A DNA stretch of 64,000 bases from a virus. Where the stretch lies: the IMG/VR virus record IMGVR_UViG_3300029319_008653, positions 1 through 64,000 of that record; one strand, written 5' to 3'. Below the pieces are notes generated by a model that was not told where the DNA came from, made no database searches, and saw only the letters and a list, made by a program, of their open reading frames with translations. The translations under genes and the position numbers were made by a program. The first letter of the stretch is position 1; every line of letters begins with the position of its first letter. Positions 1 through 8,237 of this stretch are shown piece by piece.

Positions 1-2
1 AA

Positions 3-218
3 ATGGGAGAGATGGAACCTTTAGATGATGAGGAAGAGGAAGATGAGCAATTTAATGTTTCCTCTTACATGAAACTAAACGATTTTGATAAAAGGAAAGA
101 CGAAGAGGAGCAAGTAGCTTTATCACCTCAAGAAGTTGCACGTAGAATGCAAGAACAAAGAAGGTCTGAGTTACAAAACTTTTATCGTCAAGAAAGACTT
201 AATCGTCACGGTTATTAA
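3..218 (+). CDS. Hypothetical acidic protein, possibly 5'-truncated by the window edge
   Basis: A 71-residue reading frame with a run of Asp/Glu at residues 6-14 and a charged helical C-terminal half (Arg, Glu and Gln rich, residues 35-65). The ATG lies two bases from the edge, so the true start may be upstream. It converges with and overlaps the end of queC by 20 bp, as other convergent pairs in this window do. I do not recognise the family. Confidence 0.5.
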   Translation: MGEMEPLDDEEEEDEQFNVSSYMKLNDFDKRKDEEEQVALSPQEVARRMQEQRRSELQNFYRQERLNRHGY

Positions 219-960
219 GTTTAATATCTCTACAATTATTATCCAAATATAATTGATTTAATTTTTCTTGCTGAATATATTCTAGAGGGTCTTTATAACC
301 AGCATCAATAAAGCCTCTTAATCGTAAAGCACTACTTGCAGATTCAGCATCACAAGGATATTTTCCAGAATAACAAGTATAAGTAAGTCCAAAATCTACA
401 CCTAAGGATATACCTTCTTCAATAATTTCTTTTTTAGACATTTCAATAAGAGGTGCTTTGATAGTAATTCTATTCTCTCTATTTAATGCAGTTACTTTAT
501 TAATTTGATCTACAAACTCCTCTGAACCATCCCAGTAACCTGCTAAACTATCAGCCTGTGCAGCACCATACCATACTTCGTCAGCTTTTACTGCTTCAGC
601 TTGAGAGCACAACATACTTAAAAACATTAAGTTACGAAAAGGTACATATGATTTAGGTTGTGCTTCACCCATTACATCATTTACGTTAGGTGTTTCTATA
701 TCATCATTAGTAAGAGAGGAAGTAGGTGCTATATCTTTAATAAATTTAGCATCTAATCTTGTATTATAGAATTTAACATTATCAAAATGCTTTTTAGCAT
801 TAAACAATTGATCTAAGATTCTATCAAGTTCACGACTATGACGTTGACCATAATCAAAAGTTACAGTAAAAACTTCTTCCGCTTCAGTTGCAGCTTTATG
901 TAACAATACAGCAGAATCCATTCCACCGCTTAACGTTACTACGATTCTCTTATTAACCAT
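199..960 (-). CDS. queC: QueC-like 7-cyano-7-deazaguanine synthase with incomplete zinc site
   Basis: QueC converts 7-carboxy-7-deazaguanine (CDG) to preQ0 using ATP and ammonia. The PP-loop ATPase motif SGGMDS is at residues 10-15, followed by the family motif FDYGQRH. The start at 960 (MVNKRIVV) gives 253 residues, close to the normal length, and overlaps the upstream small gene by 8 bp; a longer frame upstream is out of register with the family. The C-terminal zinc site is odd. QueC normally carries four Cys (CG.CDSC type). Here only Cys196 and Cys203 remain, and the next two are replaced within DAESASSAL (204-212), just before the conserved GF. The fold is certain; full preQ0 activity is not. 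It lies in the uvsX transcription unit. Confidence 0.88.
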   Translation of the reverse strand: MVNKRIVVTLSGGMDSAVLLHKAATEAEEVFTVTFDYGQRHSRELDRILDQLFNAKKHFDNVKFYNTRLDAKFIKDIAPTSSLTNDDIETPNVNDVMGEAQPKSYVPFRNLMFLSMLCSQAEAVKADEVWYGAAQADSLAGYWDGSEEFVDQINKVTALNRENRITIKAPLIEMSKKEIIEEGISLGVDFGLTYTCYSGKYPCDAESASSALRLRGFIDAGYKDPLEYIQQEKLNQLYLDNNCRDIKLNNRDD

Positions 961-1114
961 TTTTTTTCGCTTTATTTTTCTTAATAGCTTCATCAACTTT
1001 TTGCGTAACCATTAAGTTTACCGTTTCATTAAATACAAGAGGCCCTCTAGATCTCCCGTATAGTTTTCCGACCCCTCTTTTTTGAGATCTACCTTCTAAT
1101 ATTCGTTTACTCAT
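953..1114 (-). CDS. Small basic hypothetical protein (53 aa) between uvsX and queC
   Basis: The frame starts MSKRILEGRSQKRG and is rich in Lys, Arg and Gly in its first half, with a Lys-rich amphipathic C-terminus. Its stop overlaps the queC start by 8 bp and the spacing to the next small gene upstream is short, so it fits the tight operon between uvsX and queC. No family is recognised. A TATAAT-like sequence precedes the ATG. Gene status rests on packing and the start/stop overlap. Confidence 0.55.
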   Translation of the reverse strand: MSKRILEGRSQKRGVGKLYGRSRGPLVFNETVNLMVTQKVDEAIKKNKAKKNG

Positions 1115-1136
1115 ACCAAATTATATATATGTTCCT

Positions 1137-1304
1137 TTAAGTTAACTTTGTCCATAGCCGTTCGAACAACCAATGAACATATGTCATAATCATTGCCATA
1201 GTTAATCCAAACCCCGTAACGTGCCAGTCACCAAACCAAAACCTTGCAGCGGCAGTATAACATAGAATTGAAAATATTCGCCAGATTATAACTTTTTTAG
1301 CCAT
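1137..1304 (-). CDS. Small DUF2061-like membrane protein (55 aa)
   Basis: Begins MAKKVIIWRIFS and contains hydrophobic, aromatic-rich segments at about residues 5-20 and 30-45, ending in HWLFERLW. The basic start, internal G/T segment and closing H-x-x-x-E-R-x-W resemble the DUF2061 family of small predicted inner-membrane proteins. The start codon overlaps the last 8 bp of uvsX, implying translational coupling. Function is unknown; the family match is from memory. Confidence 0.6.
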   Translation of the reverse strand: MAKKVIIWRIFSILCYTAAARFWFGDWHVTGFGLTMAMIMTYVHWLFERLWTKLT

Positions 1305-2400
1305 CAAAGTCTAGGTCGTTAACCTCGTCGGGTATTTCTTCATCATCAGAACCGTTACCATACTTCCATTCAGATTTAATTTTTTCTTCAATTACAGGAA
1401 TTATAGTATTATCCCAAAGGTCGTCATTATCTTTCCACTTTGAATAGTATCCTAACTTAGTACCATCTGGTAATTGATAAGTAGCTCCAGTCTGATTAAC
1501 GGCTCCTAGCCCAACTGCGAGATCTAAAAGACCATAAATTTTATTTAGCCCCTTATCAAAAGATAGATACATTTCTCCTTCAAGATACTGCTTTACGAAA
1601 CGATTCTTTACTGTTAAAGCTCTAAGAATAACACCAGAATATTTTTTCTGACCTACTGCTAATTTACCATCTGTATTATTATCTTCCTTAACAGGTTTAC
1701 GAGCAAGCTGAACGGTTACGGAAGGTAAATATACAGCAGCTTTACCTCCGGGCATATCCTTAACTAAAGAAGGAAACATAGCAGCGGGGTCTTCAAAGAT
1801 ATGATTAGTAGCTAATATAGTAGTTTTAGTTAAACCGGCTAGTTGAGTACAAGTACGTAATAGAGATTTCATAGCTTTAGCTCTACTACCCATATCAGCA
1901 CTAACATTATGCTTTTCCATTCTACCTATCTGCAATTGACTTTCCATATTACCAAGAGAGTCTATAGCAATAATAAATTTACCTTCTTGTCCTTTTTCTT
2001 TTACTTTAGTTAAAAAGTCATAAATTGTATTACGACATTCTTCAATACTAAAAGTAGGTACATATTTTACTTTACTTGTATCAAGACCTAAATTCTCTGC
2101 ACCATCACTATCAATAGCATTTTCGCTATCAAATATAACAGGGATTAGTCCTTCTTTTTGAGCGTTAGCTAAAATTTTCTGAATAATAAATGACTTACCC
2201 GTCATACTAGGACCAGCAAACATAGTCATTCTACTTTTAGGTACCCCGCCAAATAATGAACCTGAGATAATTCCATTTAATACCATTGAACCGGTATCAA
2301 TATAACCATCTACATTACTAAGAGCGCTTTCATTTAAAAACGAAGCATAAGGATTTTTTTTATCTATTACCGACAATATGTCGTCTATATCTTTACTCAT
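1297..2400 (-). CDS. uvsX: UvsX-like RecA family recombinase
   Basis: Strand-exchange protein for recombination-dependent replication and repair, the T4 counterpart of RecA. The Walker A motif GPSMTGKS is at residues 63-70 and the Walker B-like stretch FIIAIDSLGNMES is near residue 145. The length (367 aa) and acidic C-terminal tail (DDEEIPDEVNDLDFD) match T4 UvsX rather than bacterial RecA. It has its own sigma70-like promoter and leads a unit with a small membrane protein, a small basic protein and queC. UvsY and UvsW, its partners, are encoded at 13.4-11.6 kb. Confidence 0.95.
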   Translation of the reverse strand: MSKDIDDILSVIDKKNPYASFLNESALSNVDGYIDTGSMVLNGIISGSLFGGVPKSRMTMFAGPSMTGKSFIIQKILANAQKEGLIPVIFDSENAIDSDGAENLGLDTSKVKYVPTFSIEECRNTIYDFLTKVKEKGQEGKFIIAIDSLGNMESQLQIGRMEKHNVSADMGSRAKAMKSLLRTCTQLAGLTKTTILATNHIFEDPAAMFPSLVKDMPGGKAAVYLPSVTVQLARKPVKEDNNTDGKLAVGQKKYSGVILRALTVKNRFVKQYLEGEMYLSFDKGLNKIYGLLDLAVGLGAVNQTGATYQLPDGTKLGYYSKWKDNDDLWDNTIIPVIEEKIKSEWKYGNGSDDEEIPDEVNDLDFDG

Positions 2401-2406
2401 ACTATT

Positions 2407-2434
2407 ATTATAGTATATCGTTTGTATCTTTCAA
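2407..2434 (-). promoter_or_regulatory. Early/middle promoter of uvsX
   Basis: On the minus strand TTGAAA, a 16-bp spacer and TATAAT lie just upstream of the uvsX ATG. The promoter is embedded in the 3' end of the upstream coding region. Confidence 0.7.
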
Positions 2435-2917
2435 CAGTTTTTTTATCTTTACTGAAATATAATTACTCTTCCATTTATACTCTTCAAAAAACTCTTTCCA
2501 CTTTATAATTATATCTCTATTTTTTATTAAACGTTCATTATTAAGTTTATCATCTGTGACCTCGCCATACTTAATAGCTCTTTCTATTGCATTATTAATA
2601 ATATCTAAATCAGTTAAATTAGATACTTCACCTGAAGGAGGAGCGGGCTCGTATACTGGAGTTTCTTCTTTCTCTTTTAAGACATTTAATTTAGATTCCA
2701 AGTCTTTAATCTTTTCTTTTAAATCGTTAATTTCAGCATCCTTACCAGTTACAATATTATGAATAGCTAGATTAGCTTCTTTTCTTACCTGTTCGTTTAT
2801 TTCAGCACGTGCAGCTTCTATAGCTTGTTCATTCTGCTTAGCAAAATATGAGGTATTATCAGACGGCGGTCGCCAAGATCTAGTAGCATTGTTCGGTAAT
2901 GGTTCCCATTCACTCAT
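2408..2917 (-). CDS. Hypothetical coiled-coil protein with late promoter
   Basis: A 169-residue protein with a Pro/Asn-rich N-terminus (residues 1-25), a long charged heptad-like helix (about 28-90, Lys/Glu/Asp with spaced Leu and Ile) and a basic C-terminal helical region. The middle carries a Pro-rich break (EPAPPSGEV). A TATAAATA-type box ends 5 nt before the ATG, suggesting late expression and possibly a virion or assembly role. No family recognised. Confidence 0.7.
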   Translation of the reverse strand: MSEWEPLPNNATRSWRPPSDNTSYFAKQNEQAIEAARAEINEQVRKEANLAIHNIVTGKDAEINDLKEKIKDLESKLNVLKEKEETPVYEPAPPSGEVSNLTDLDIINNAIERAIKYGEVTDDKLNNERLIKNRDIIIKWKEFFEEYKWKSNYISVKIKKLLKDTNDIL

Positions 2918-2922
2918 AATAA

Positions 2923-2929
2923 TATTTAT
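2923..2929 (-). promoter_or_regulatory. Late promoter box (ATAAATA), leaderless spacing
   Basis: Minus-strand ATAAATA followed by TTATT and the ATG at 2917, so the 5-nt gap leaves no room for a Shine-Dalgarno site. Confidence 0.65.
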
Positions 2930-2936
2930 TTAGAGC

Positions 2937-2963
2937 AAAAAAAAAGCCAACTGATAGTTGGCT
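2937..2963 (-). terminator. Rho-independent terminator
   Basis: On the minus strand the stem GCCAAC/GTTGGC (one more A-T pair possible) with a 5-nt loop is followed by nine T. It ends the structured RNA candidate. Confidence 0.9.
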
Positions 2964-3185
2964 CTTAGTCAGAAGATTGAGGAGTAGCGACCTCCTCCAG
3001 CTTCCTAGATATACAACGGGATTTACTCTTTACCCGCATCGCCTGAGCTGCAACGCCCTGCAGCTAACCTTATAGTAGTTTTATCCTACGAACTCGGTTT
3101 ACTCTGTATGGTTCTCTCCACTTGGCCGTCCCCATCAAGCTCCGATACCTTACCCACCTATAAGCAGGGGTTATTCGGTCATATA
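2937..3185 (-). ncRNA. Candidate structured non-coding RNA, about 250 nt
   Basis: This gap has no convincing reading frame, is about 48% GC by hand count over 2941-3180 against roughly 30% around it, and ends in a strong terminator read on the minus strand. Hairpins include 7-bp AGCTGCA/TGCAGCT (3046-3065), GAGGAG/CTCCTC (2979-2997), CGGG/CCCG (3017-3036), GTAG/CTAC (3075-3089) and ACCC/GGGT (3152-3171). A possible promoter (TTGACG, 17 bp, GATATA) lies at 3184-3212 within the end of the upstream gene. I could not match it to tRNA, tmRNA, RNase P, 6S or 4.5S RNA. The class is unknown. Confidence 0.7.
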
Positions 3186-3201
3186 TATCTTAAATCGTTT
3201 T

Positions 3202-3567
3202 TTATTCGTCAAATAGTTTAATTACTTCTGGTTCTTCTGCTTGTGCAGGTGGTTGTTCAACCAGAACTGGATTAACAATCTTTTCGTATTGCTCAATAAT
3301 ACGTGGATCGACTTCAAAATTTGACCCTACACCAATAGCTGTCTTACTGTAGACAAACTCTGAATCTCTTTTATCGCCCTCTGTGGGGGAAATAAACTCA
3401 GCAAAAAATAGAGGAAATAACTGTACAGCCATTTGACCATTTTCTTGTTGCTGTACCGTAATCATAACCGGATTCTGAACTGTTAGGTCTGTATCAGTTT
3501 CGGAAGTAATAGATCCGAAAATTGAACGGCCTGCGTTATCAATAAATGTCTTGTATGTCTTTTGCAT
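3202..3567 (-). CDS. Hypothetical protein, possibly a small beta-barrel fold
   Basis: 121 residues. The first 55 show alternating beta-type segments (FGSITSETDTDLTVQNPVMITV...) that faintly recall Sm-like barrels of T4-like marine phages, then an acidic, Pro/Glu-rich tail (about residues 95-121). The fold idea is only an impression. It has an early-type promoter and sits directly upstream of the structured RNA. Confidence 0.6.
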   Translation of the reverse strand: MQKTYKTFIDNAGRSIFGSITSETDTDLTVQNPVMITVQQQENGQMAVQLFPLFFAEFISPTEGDKRDSEFVYSKTAIGVGSNFEVDPRIIEQYEKIVNPVLVEQPPAQAEEPEVIKLFDE

Positions 3568-3573
3568 ATATAT

Positions 3574-3601
3574 ATTTTAGTATACAGTATCCAATAATCA
3601 A
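3574..3601 (-). promoter_or_regulatory. Early/middle promoter
   Basis: Minus-strand TTGATT, 16 bp, TAAAAT ahead of the gene starting at 3567. The sequence around its -10 box is nearly the same as that before the HAD gene at 61344. Confidence 0.6.
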
Positions 3602-3605
3602 CTAA

Positions 3606-3977
3606 TTATTTTAATAAACCTTTATCTTTTAATTCTTTTCTTATTTTAGTAGCACTTATACTATGAATGTCTTTTCCTAAATTATGTTCAGTAAAAGTAT
3701 AACCGACGCCTCTACCATAACTTATATCAATAATATTAGGTACTTTAATTACAATATAATCTTTTTCATTAGTGAACCCTTCAAAAAATAATGCATCGAT
3801 AATATTAAGATAAACTTGATCAAAGTCAAAAGGGTTGTTTTCATCGTCAATATCTCTAACCATTATAGCTACTTGACCAGTTTTAGAAAAAGCTTTTTTA
3901 AATAGTTCTGAATGACCTTTGTGCCAAGGTTGCCACCTACCTAACATTTGAACTGTTGGCTTTTTATAATTAAACAT
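3606..3977 (-). CDS. Nucleotidyltransferase of the HxGH (NMNAT/cytidylyltransferase-like) superfamily
   Basis: A 123-residue protein with the catalytic motif GRWQPWHKGH at about residues 12-21 and a C-terminal SATKIR motif near residue 109, matching the ISSTxxR element of this superfamily. These enzymes transfer AMP or CMP to a phosphorylated substrate; the substrate is not readable here. The start overlaps the end of the kinase-like gene by 8 bp, implying a coupled two-step pathway. Small phage members are about this size. Confidence 0.85.
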   Translation of the reverse strand: MFNYKKPTVQMLGRWQPWHKGHSELFKKAFSKTGQVAIMVRDIDDENNPFDFDQVYLNIIDALFFEGFTNEKDYIVIKVPNIIDISYGRGVGYTFTEHNLGKDIHSISATKIRKELKDKGLLK

Positions 3978-4377
3978 TATTTATTTTTTGTAAAATTTCA
4001 AAAGGGTTATTTTCAGACCATTCAGTTACCTTATGATCATATTCGGTAGGTATTTCAAATATTCTGTTAGTATCTTCAAATCTTCCTTTAATAATCGTAT
4101 TCATCCATATAGTGTAGTCAGCATTAAAATCGCTTCTAGCACGTTCAGTAGGACATACAAAATCAGCTATTGCAATTTTATTTGCTTTAACGACACCGTC
4201 TGAAAGGTATCTCATTCGATTGGCTTGTCTAATTCTACCCTCCATAGAAAAATCCCAATCATTATATTCCTCTCTTATACTATCTGCATTTAACCATACC
4301 CCTTTAGTAAGTTCGGATAGTTTTTTAGCTAAGGTTGATTTACCGCTTCCTGGAAGACCAAATATAAGTATTTTCAT
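3970..4377 (-). CDS. P-loop kinase, adenylylsulfate-kinase-like
   Basis: 135 residues with Walker A GLPGSGKST at positions 7-15 and LNADSIR (about 29-35), the substrate-site motif of APS kinase-like proteins, then IADFVCPTERARSDF near the middle, also typical of that group. It probably phosphorylates a small metabolite rather than APS itself. The overlapping downstream nucleotidyltransferase suggests phosphorylation followed by nucleotidyl transfer. A weak early promoter precedes it. Confidence 0.8.
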   Translation of the reverse strand: MKILIFGLPGSGKSTLAKKLSELTKGVWLNADSIREEYNDWDFSMEGRIRQANRMRYLSDGVVKANKIAIADFVCPTERARSDFNADYTIWMNTIIKGRFEDTNRIFEIPTEYDHKVTEWSENNPFEILQKINNV

Positions 4378-4382
4378 ATATC

Positions 4383-4410
4383 TATATATGAGATTAACTT
4401 AAAAGATCAA
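4383..4410 (-). promoter_or_regulatory. Possible early promoter, weak -10
   Basis: Minus-strand TTGATC, 16 bp, TATATA ahead of the kinase gene. The -10 match is poor, so support is mainly from spacing. Confidence 0.35.
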
Positions 4411-6952
4411 ATAGATTAGTTTGAACTGCGCTACCAGGTTTTTGTACCGGCCAATCTACGTTTTCATAAAAACGTTCAATAGCAGCAAATATAATTTTTT
4501 CAAACATTAGTTCATAATCTACATTAAACTTTTCTTCAAATTCTTTCGGATAATAATATTTGTATGCTATATTACCAATATTAAAGGGATTAGGTTTCTG
4601 AACATAGAAGTATCTAACTTTATCACCACTACCTATTTTTTCATACTCATTATCAATATTAAATTTTTTAAGAAATAGATTATAATAGTAAGCAGCTTTT
4701 ACATGATTCGGCATACCTTTAACAGTTTTAAACTCATTACATTTATAAGCATATTTTTCATACTTTTTTATACCCGAAACAAAAGCTATATCTTCAACAG
4801 GCAGACTTTTAAATACTTTATACGTTTCATTTAATATTTTATTAGTCTCATTTATATCTTGAGTAGATAGCATAGTTTCAATAATACTTTTTACTCGAGG
4901 TTTAATCGCTTCCGGCATAGTACTTCTTACTACTTCTACACCTGTATATTTAAATTTATTAACGGGTATGCCTTCATCATCTAATACTCTAATTACATAA
5001 CGTTTTTTCTGCAAGAATACTCCGACATCCGCAATCATCTCACGCTTAAAAACAAATCTACAATCTTTAGAGTTTAGAGACTTACTACCCCATACTTTAA
5101 TCTCATCATTTAAAAAATCTTCAATACGTTGAACTTCTTCATGAAGTTCTTTAGTTAAATTACCTTCATTATCAATAAAATCTATATCAGTATTATCAAT
5201 AATATGCTTAATAGAAATATAAGATGAATCGGTATCATTATATATTACACTATCATTAAGCATTTTTTCATCTTCAATACCTACGCGTTTAGTAATATAC
5301 TTTTTAAGAAGTTCGTTAGACATCTTAATTACAGCTTGACCAGTTAGAGTAATTGAAGAAGCTATATCATCATCTCCGAAAGGTGCATTCTTATTACCGA
5401 AATAGCCATAAATCGAATTAATAAAAATCTTAATACAGAGCTGCTTAGAATCTAATTGATCTATCTTAACTTTAGTTTTAGGGTCTTTAGTTTTAGAATA
5501 CTCTCGACGAAGCTTACCAAGTTCTTTCTTTATCTTTACACGCTTACCATAGTACTCATCTAAAATTTCAGGCATTACACCTTTACGTTTTTGAGTAAAC
5601 AATACATTAGCTCGACTTATTGCTATATCTTCATCACTAACAAATTTAATAAACTTATTAACAGGAAGAGTAAAAACTTTACCATTAACATGACGTATAG
5701 TTATTTCTTTATCGTTTTTATCTTCGATCTTACCTACTTTAGTCTCAGGAGACATATTAAGAGATATCATTACATTCGGATATAGAGAATTAGCATCAAA
5801 CGATATAATATCTTTTTGAAACCCTTTCAAAGGTTCGCCTACATAAGCCCCAGGATTTTTACCCGTATCTTCGTTTCGTATAAAAGTAGGTATAACTTGA
5901 TTACGTCTCCTACCTCTAATAGCAGTAGCACCATTAATAACTGATAATGCACCCATTGCAGCTTCAAAAGTAGTAAGTCCGGAATAAGCTAACATTCGAA
6001 TCAAGTCAATGTATTTTAACTTTACATCTAAGTTTTTAAGCAGTCTAACGTCTTGAATATTATAATCAATAAACGTCTTCCAGTCATCATCAGCTAACCC
6101 AGCAAGATTCGTATTACCGTAATCTACTTTCTTCTCACCTAACTCTAATTCGCCAATAGCGTCCAGTTTATAGCTTTCTCTTAAACCAACAGAGAACTTT
6201 TTATATACGTCAAGATAATCCAATAACGATATACCATCTATATACCACTTAGTCTGTTCTTTACCAAATGCTCCATGTATAACTCTACTATGTACGTTAC
6301 CCAAGGGAGACATACGATTAACCCAGTCATCTCCTAATATACGACGACATCTATTAATAATATAAGGTATATCAAAAAACTCAGAGTTCCAACCAGATAA
6401 TATATCAGGAAAGTCTGCTTCTAAATATTCAACAAACTTTTTAAATATATCTTGTTCAGTAGGACAGTATATATACTCTACATCATCTTGAGTACTAACA
6501 TAAGGTTTTAATCCCCAGGTAATAAACTTATCAGCTAAAGAGTCATAAATCGTTATAACATTACAAACATGATTAGCAGTTTGTATATCCGGAAAATCGT
6601 CAGGAGAATAAGTCTCAATATCTATAAACATTGTCTTTATAGGATACTCATTAAACTCAGGCTCTTCATTTTTCTGCCAGTAAGTATCAACTAAAAATTG
6701 TTGATGAGCAGGTAGGTTATCAAATACTCTTTTAATACCAGATTCTTTTAGAAAGCGATAACGATTATATTGAGTTGCGAACTTCTTTTTAGCTACTTTA
6801 GTACCATATATTGATTCATAGCTACCATTACCTTCTATGTATAAGTAAGGTTCTACCGAAGCTTCGTACCTAATACGTTTACCATCTTCGTCCCAAGTAA
6901 ACAGAGTTACATTACCTTCACGACCATTATAAACTACATTACGATAACTCAC
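4394..6952 (-). CDS. 43: Family B DNA polymerase, T4 gp43-like
   Basis: Replicative polymerase with 3'-5' exonuclease, 852 residues. Exo motifs are visible in order: FIDIETYSPDDF (about 110), GWNSEFFDIPY (about 190) and YNIQDVRLL (about 293). Polymerase motifs follow: DANSLYPNV (about 400), INSIYGYFGN (about 515) and the catalytic YNDTDSS (about 572). All key acidic residues are present. It ends in a hydrophobic tail (QTNLFDLLS) like the clamp-binding tail of T4-type polymerases. The start is GTG at 6952, preceded by GGAACTATTATATAATA, which contains a good -10 box. Confidence 0.96.
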   Translation of the reverse strand: MSYRNVVYNGREGNVTLFTWDEDGKRIRYEASVEPYLYIEGNGSYESIYGTKVAKKKFATQYNRYRFLKESGIKRVFDNLPAHQQFLVDTYWQKNEEPEFNEYPIKTMFIDIETYSPDDFPDIQTANHVCNVITIYDSLADKFITWGLKPYVSTQDDVEYIYCPTEQDIFKKFVEYLEADFPDILSGWNSEFFDIPYIINRCRRILGDDWVNRMSPLGNVHSRVIHGAFGKEQTKWYIDGISLLDYLDVYKKFSVGLRESYKLDAIGELELGEKKVDYGNTNLAGLADDDWKTFIDYNIQDVRLLKNLDVKLKYIDLIRMLAYSGLTTFEAAMGALSVINGATAIRGRRRNQVIPTFIRNEDTGKNPGAYVGEPLKGFQKDIISFDANSLYPNVMISLNMSPETKVGKIEDKNDKEITIRHVNGKVFTLPVNKFIKFVSDEDIAISRANVLFTQKRKGVMPEILDEYYGKRVKIKKELGKLRREYSKTKDPKTKVKIDQLDSKQLCIKIFINSIYGYFGNKNAPFGDDDIASSITLTGQAVIKMSNELLKKYITKRVGIEDEKMLNDSVIYNDTDSSYISIKHIIDNTDIDFIDNEGNLTKELHEEVQRIEDFLNDEIKVWGSKSLNSKDCRFVFKREMIADVGVFLQKKRYVIRVLDDEGIPVNKFKYTGVEVVRSTMPEAIKPRVKSIIETMLSTQDINETNKILNETYKVFKSLPVEDIAFVSGIKKYEKYAYKCNEFKTVKGMPNHVKAAYYYNLFLKKFNIDNEYEKIGSGDKVRYFYVQKPNPFNIGNIAYKYYYPKEFEEKFNVDYELMFEKIIFAAIERFYENVDWPVQKPGSAVQTNLFDLLS

Positions 6953-6973
6953 ATATCTATTATATAATAGTTC

Positions 6974-8212
6974 CTAGTTATATCTACTTAAATTTACTCT
7001 CTTCGGATCACCTACGCCATATTGATATAATTCCATGTAACAATCAATATTTTTATCATCCTCTAGCCATCGAGTATCAGCATAACTACTAGCTTTTTTA
7101 CAAATAGATTTATAACGTTTAGTATCTTTTAATGTTTGTTCAATACGTGCGATCATTTCATCACCGGTTTTAAACTTAATAGGCGCATTTTCATATGTAC
7201 AAATATCTTGACAAGCAATAGGTAAACCAAGTGCACATGCTTCTATATATTTTAAATCAGATTTAGATCTATTAAAGGTATTATCTTGTAATGGAGCTAC
7301 AATCATATTAACGTTTAGATCATATAATTTTTGCCCATATTCGTATAATCTCGTCCACGGATGGTATTCAATTTTACCTGCTTCTACCAACTGTTTAAGA
7401 GGTAGTGGAAAAGCACCTAAAAATACCCATTGATACTTATCGACTGTTTTTGCTATAACTTGATTCACATGAGCAAAGTCGTCATTTTGTTTTACTCTAT
7501 TATCAACATCAAAATGAGCTCCTGAACCTGCATATAATATTCTAGGTTTACGTTTATTTTTTTCTAGACTTAGCATAGTACGAGCTAGATCGGAACGACC
7601 ACCTATCCAAAATTTTGGCATAAAGTTAGGTATAATAGTTACATTAGGATTACCGGACTTATCTCTATAATAGTCTCTCATAAAGGGACATGTTACTGTG
7701 ATCTCATCACATATTTTCATTATCTCACATGAAGATTTTCTTATATCATCGCCTTCAAAAGCAGTTTTATATTTGTTATAGCCAGGAATATCTTCCCTAA
7801 ACATAATATCATCAATTTCATAAATTAATCTAATATTATTTTTATCACAAACCTTTCTTAGATACTTTACAAAATCTAACTGAGTTGGTGTTGCTTGACG
7901 TTGAATTCTAATACCCTTCGTCATGACGTAATATCTTTCATCACCATTCATTACAGTAGTACCGTGAACAACAGCTTTTTGATGCGCGTTCATTACTTGT
8001 TCTGGCCATATCATACGCCAATGCCCGCAACCAGAATAATCAGCATAATAATTTAAAAAACGAGGAACTTTTAATTCAGGCAATTCTGGCTCAGGCCTCT
8101 TTTTAGGTATTTGCTGTACTGGTGGTGGAGCTTGAACTCTTTGAAAAGGAGCTGCTACTGGTCTACCAGGCATTCCGGTCGGCTGAAAAGGTAATTGTCC
8201 CGTATGAATCAT
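6974..8212 (-). CDS. GT-B fold glycosyltransferase with proline-rich N-terminus
   Basis: 412 residues. Residues 1-50 are Pro/Gln rich and probably disordered. The catalytic part starts with YSGCGHWRMIWP and carries the C-terminal nucleotide-sugar element KSDLKYIEACALGLP (about 335-350), where Glu is the usual donor-binding residue of GT4-like enzymes. It sits between gp43 and gp46, unlike the other glycosyltransferases, which are clustered. Its target is unknown; location within replication genes makes DNA, as for T4 alpha/beta-GT, one possibility among several. Confidence 0.82.
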   Translation of the reverse strand: MIHTGQLPFQPTGMPGRPVAAPFQRVQAPPPVQQIPKKRPEPELPELKVPRFLNYYADYSGCGHWRMIWPEQVMNAHQKAVVHGTTVMNGDERYYVMTKGIRIQRQATPTQLDFVKYLRKVCDKNNIRLIYEIDDIMFREDIPGYNKYKTAFEGDDIRKSSCEIMKICDEITVTCPFMRDYYRDKSGNPNVTIIPNFMPKFWIGGRSDLARTMLSLEKNKRKPRILYAGSGAHFDVDNRVKQNDDFAHVNQVIAKTVDKYQWVFLGAFPLPLKQLVEAGKIEYHPWTRLYEYGQKLYDLNVNMIVAPLQDNTFNRSKSDLKYIEACALGLPIACQDICTYENAPIKFKTGDEMIARIEQTLKDTKRYKSICKKASSYADTRWLEDDKNIDCYMELYQYGVGDPKRVNLSRYN

Positions 8213-8237
8213 ATATATAGTTAATTGTTATTTTTTC

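Noticed and set aside
961-996. Longer N-terminus for QueC beginning MMKLLRKIKRKK
   Set aside because: It lies inside another overlapping frame, is not typical of QueC, and the MVNKRIVV start gives the usual length.
2937-3185. tRNA, tmRNA, RNase P or 6S identity for the structured RNA
   Set aside because: No TTCRANY loop plus acceptor pairing, no tmRNA-like ends and no RNase P conserved regions were seen. Only the generic RNA call is supported.
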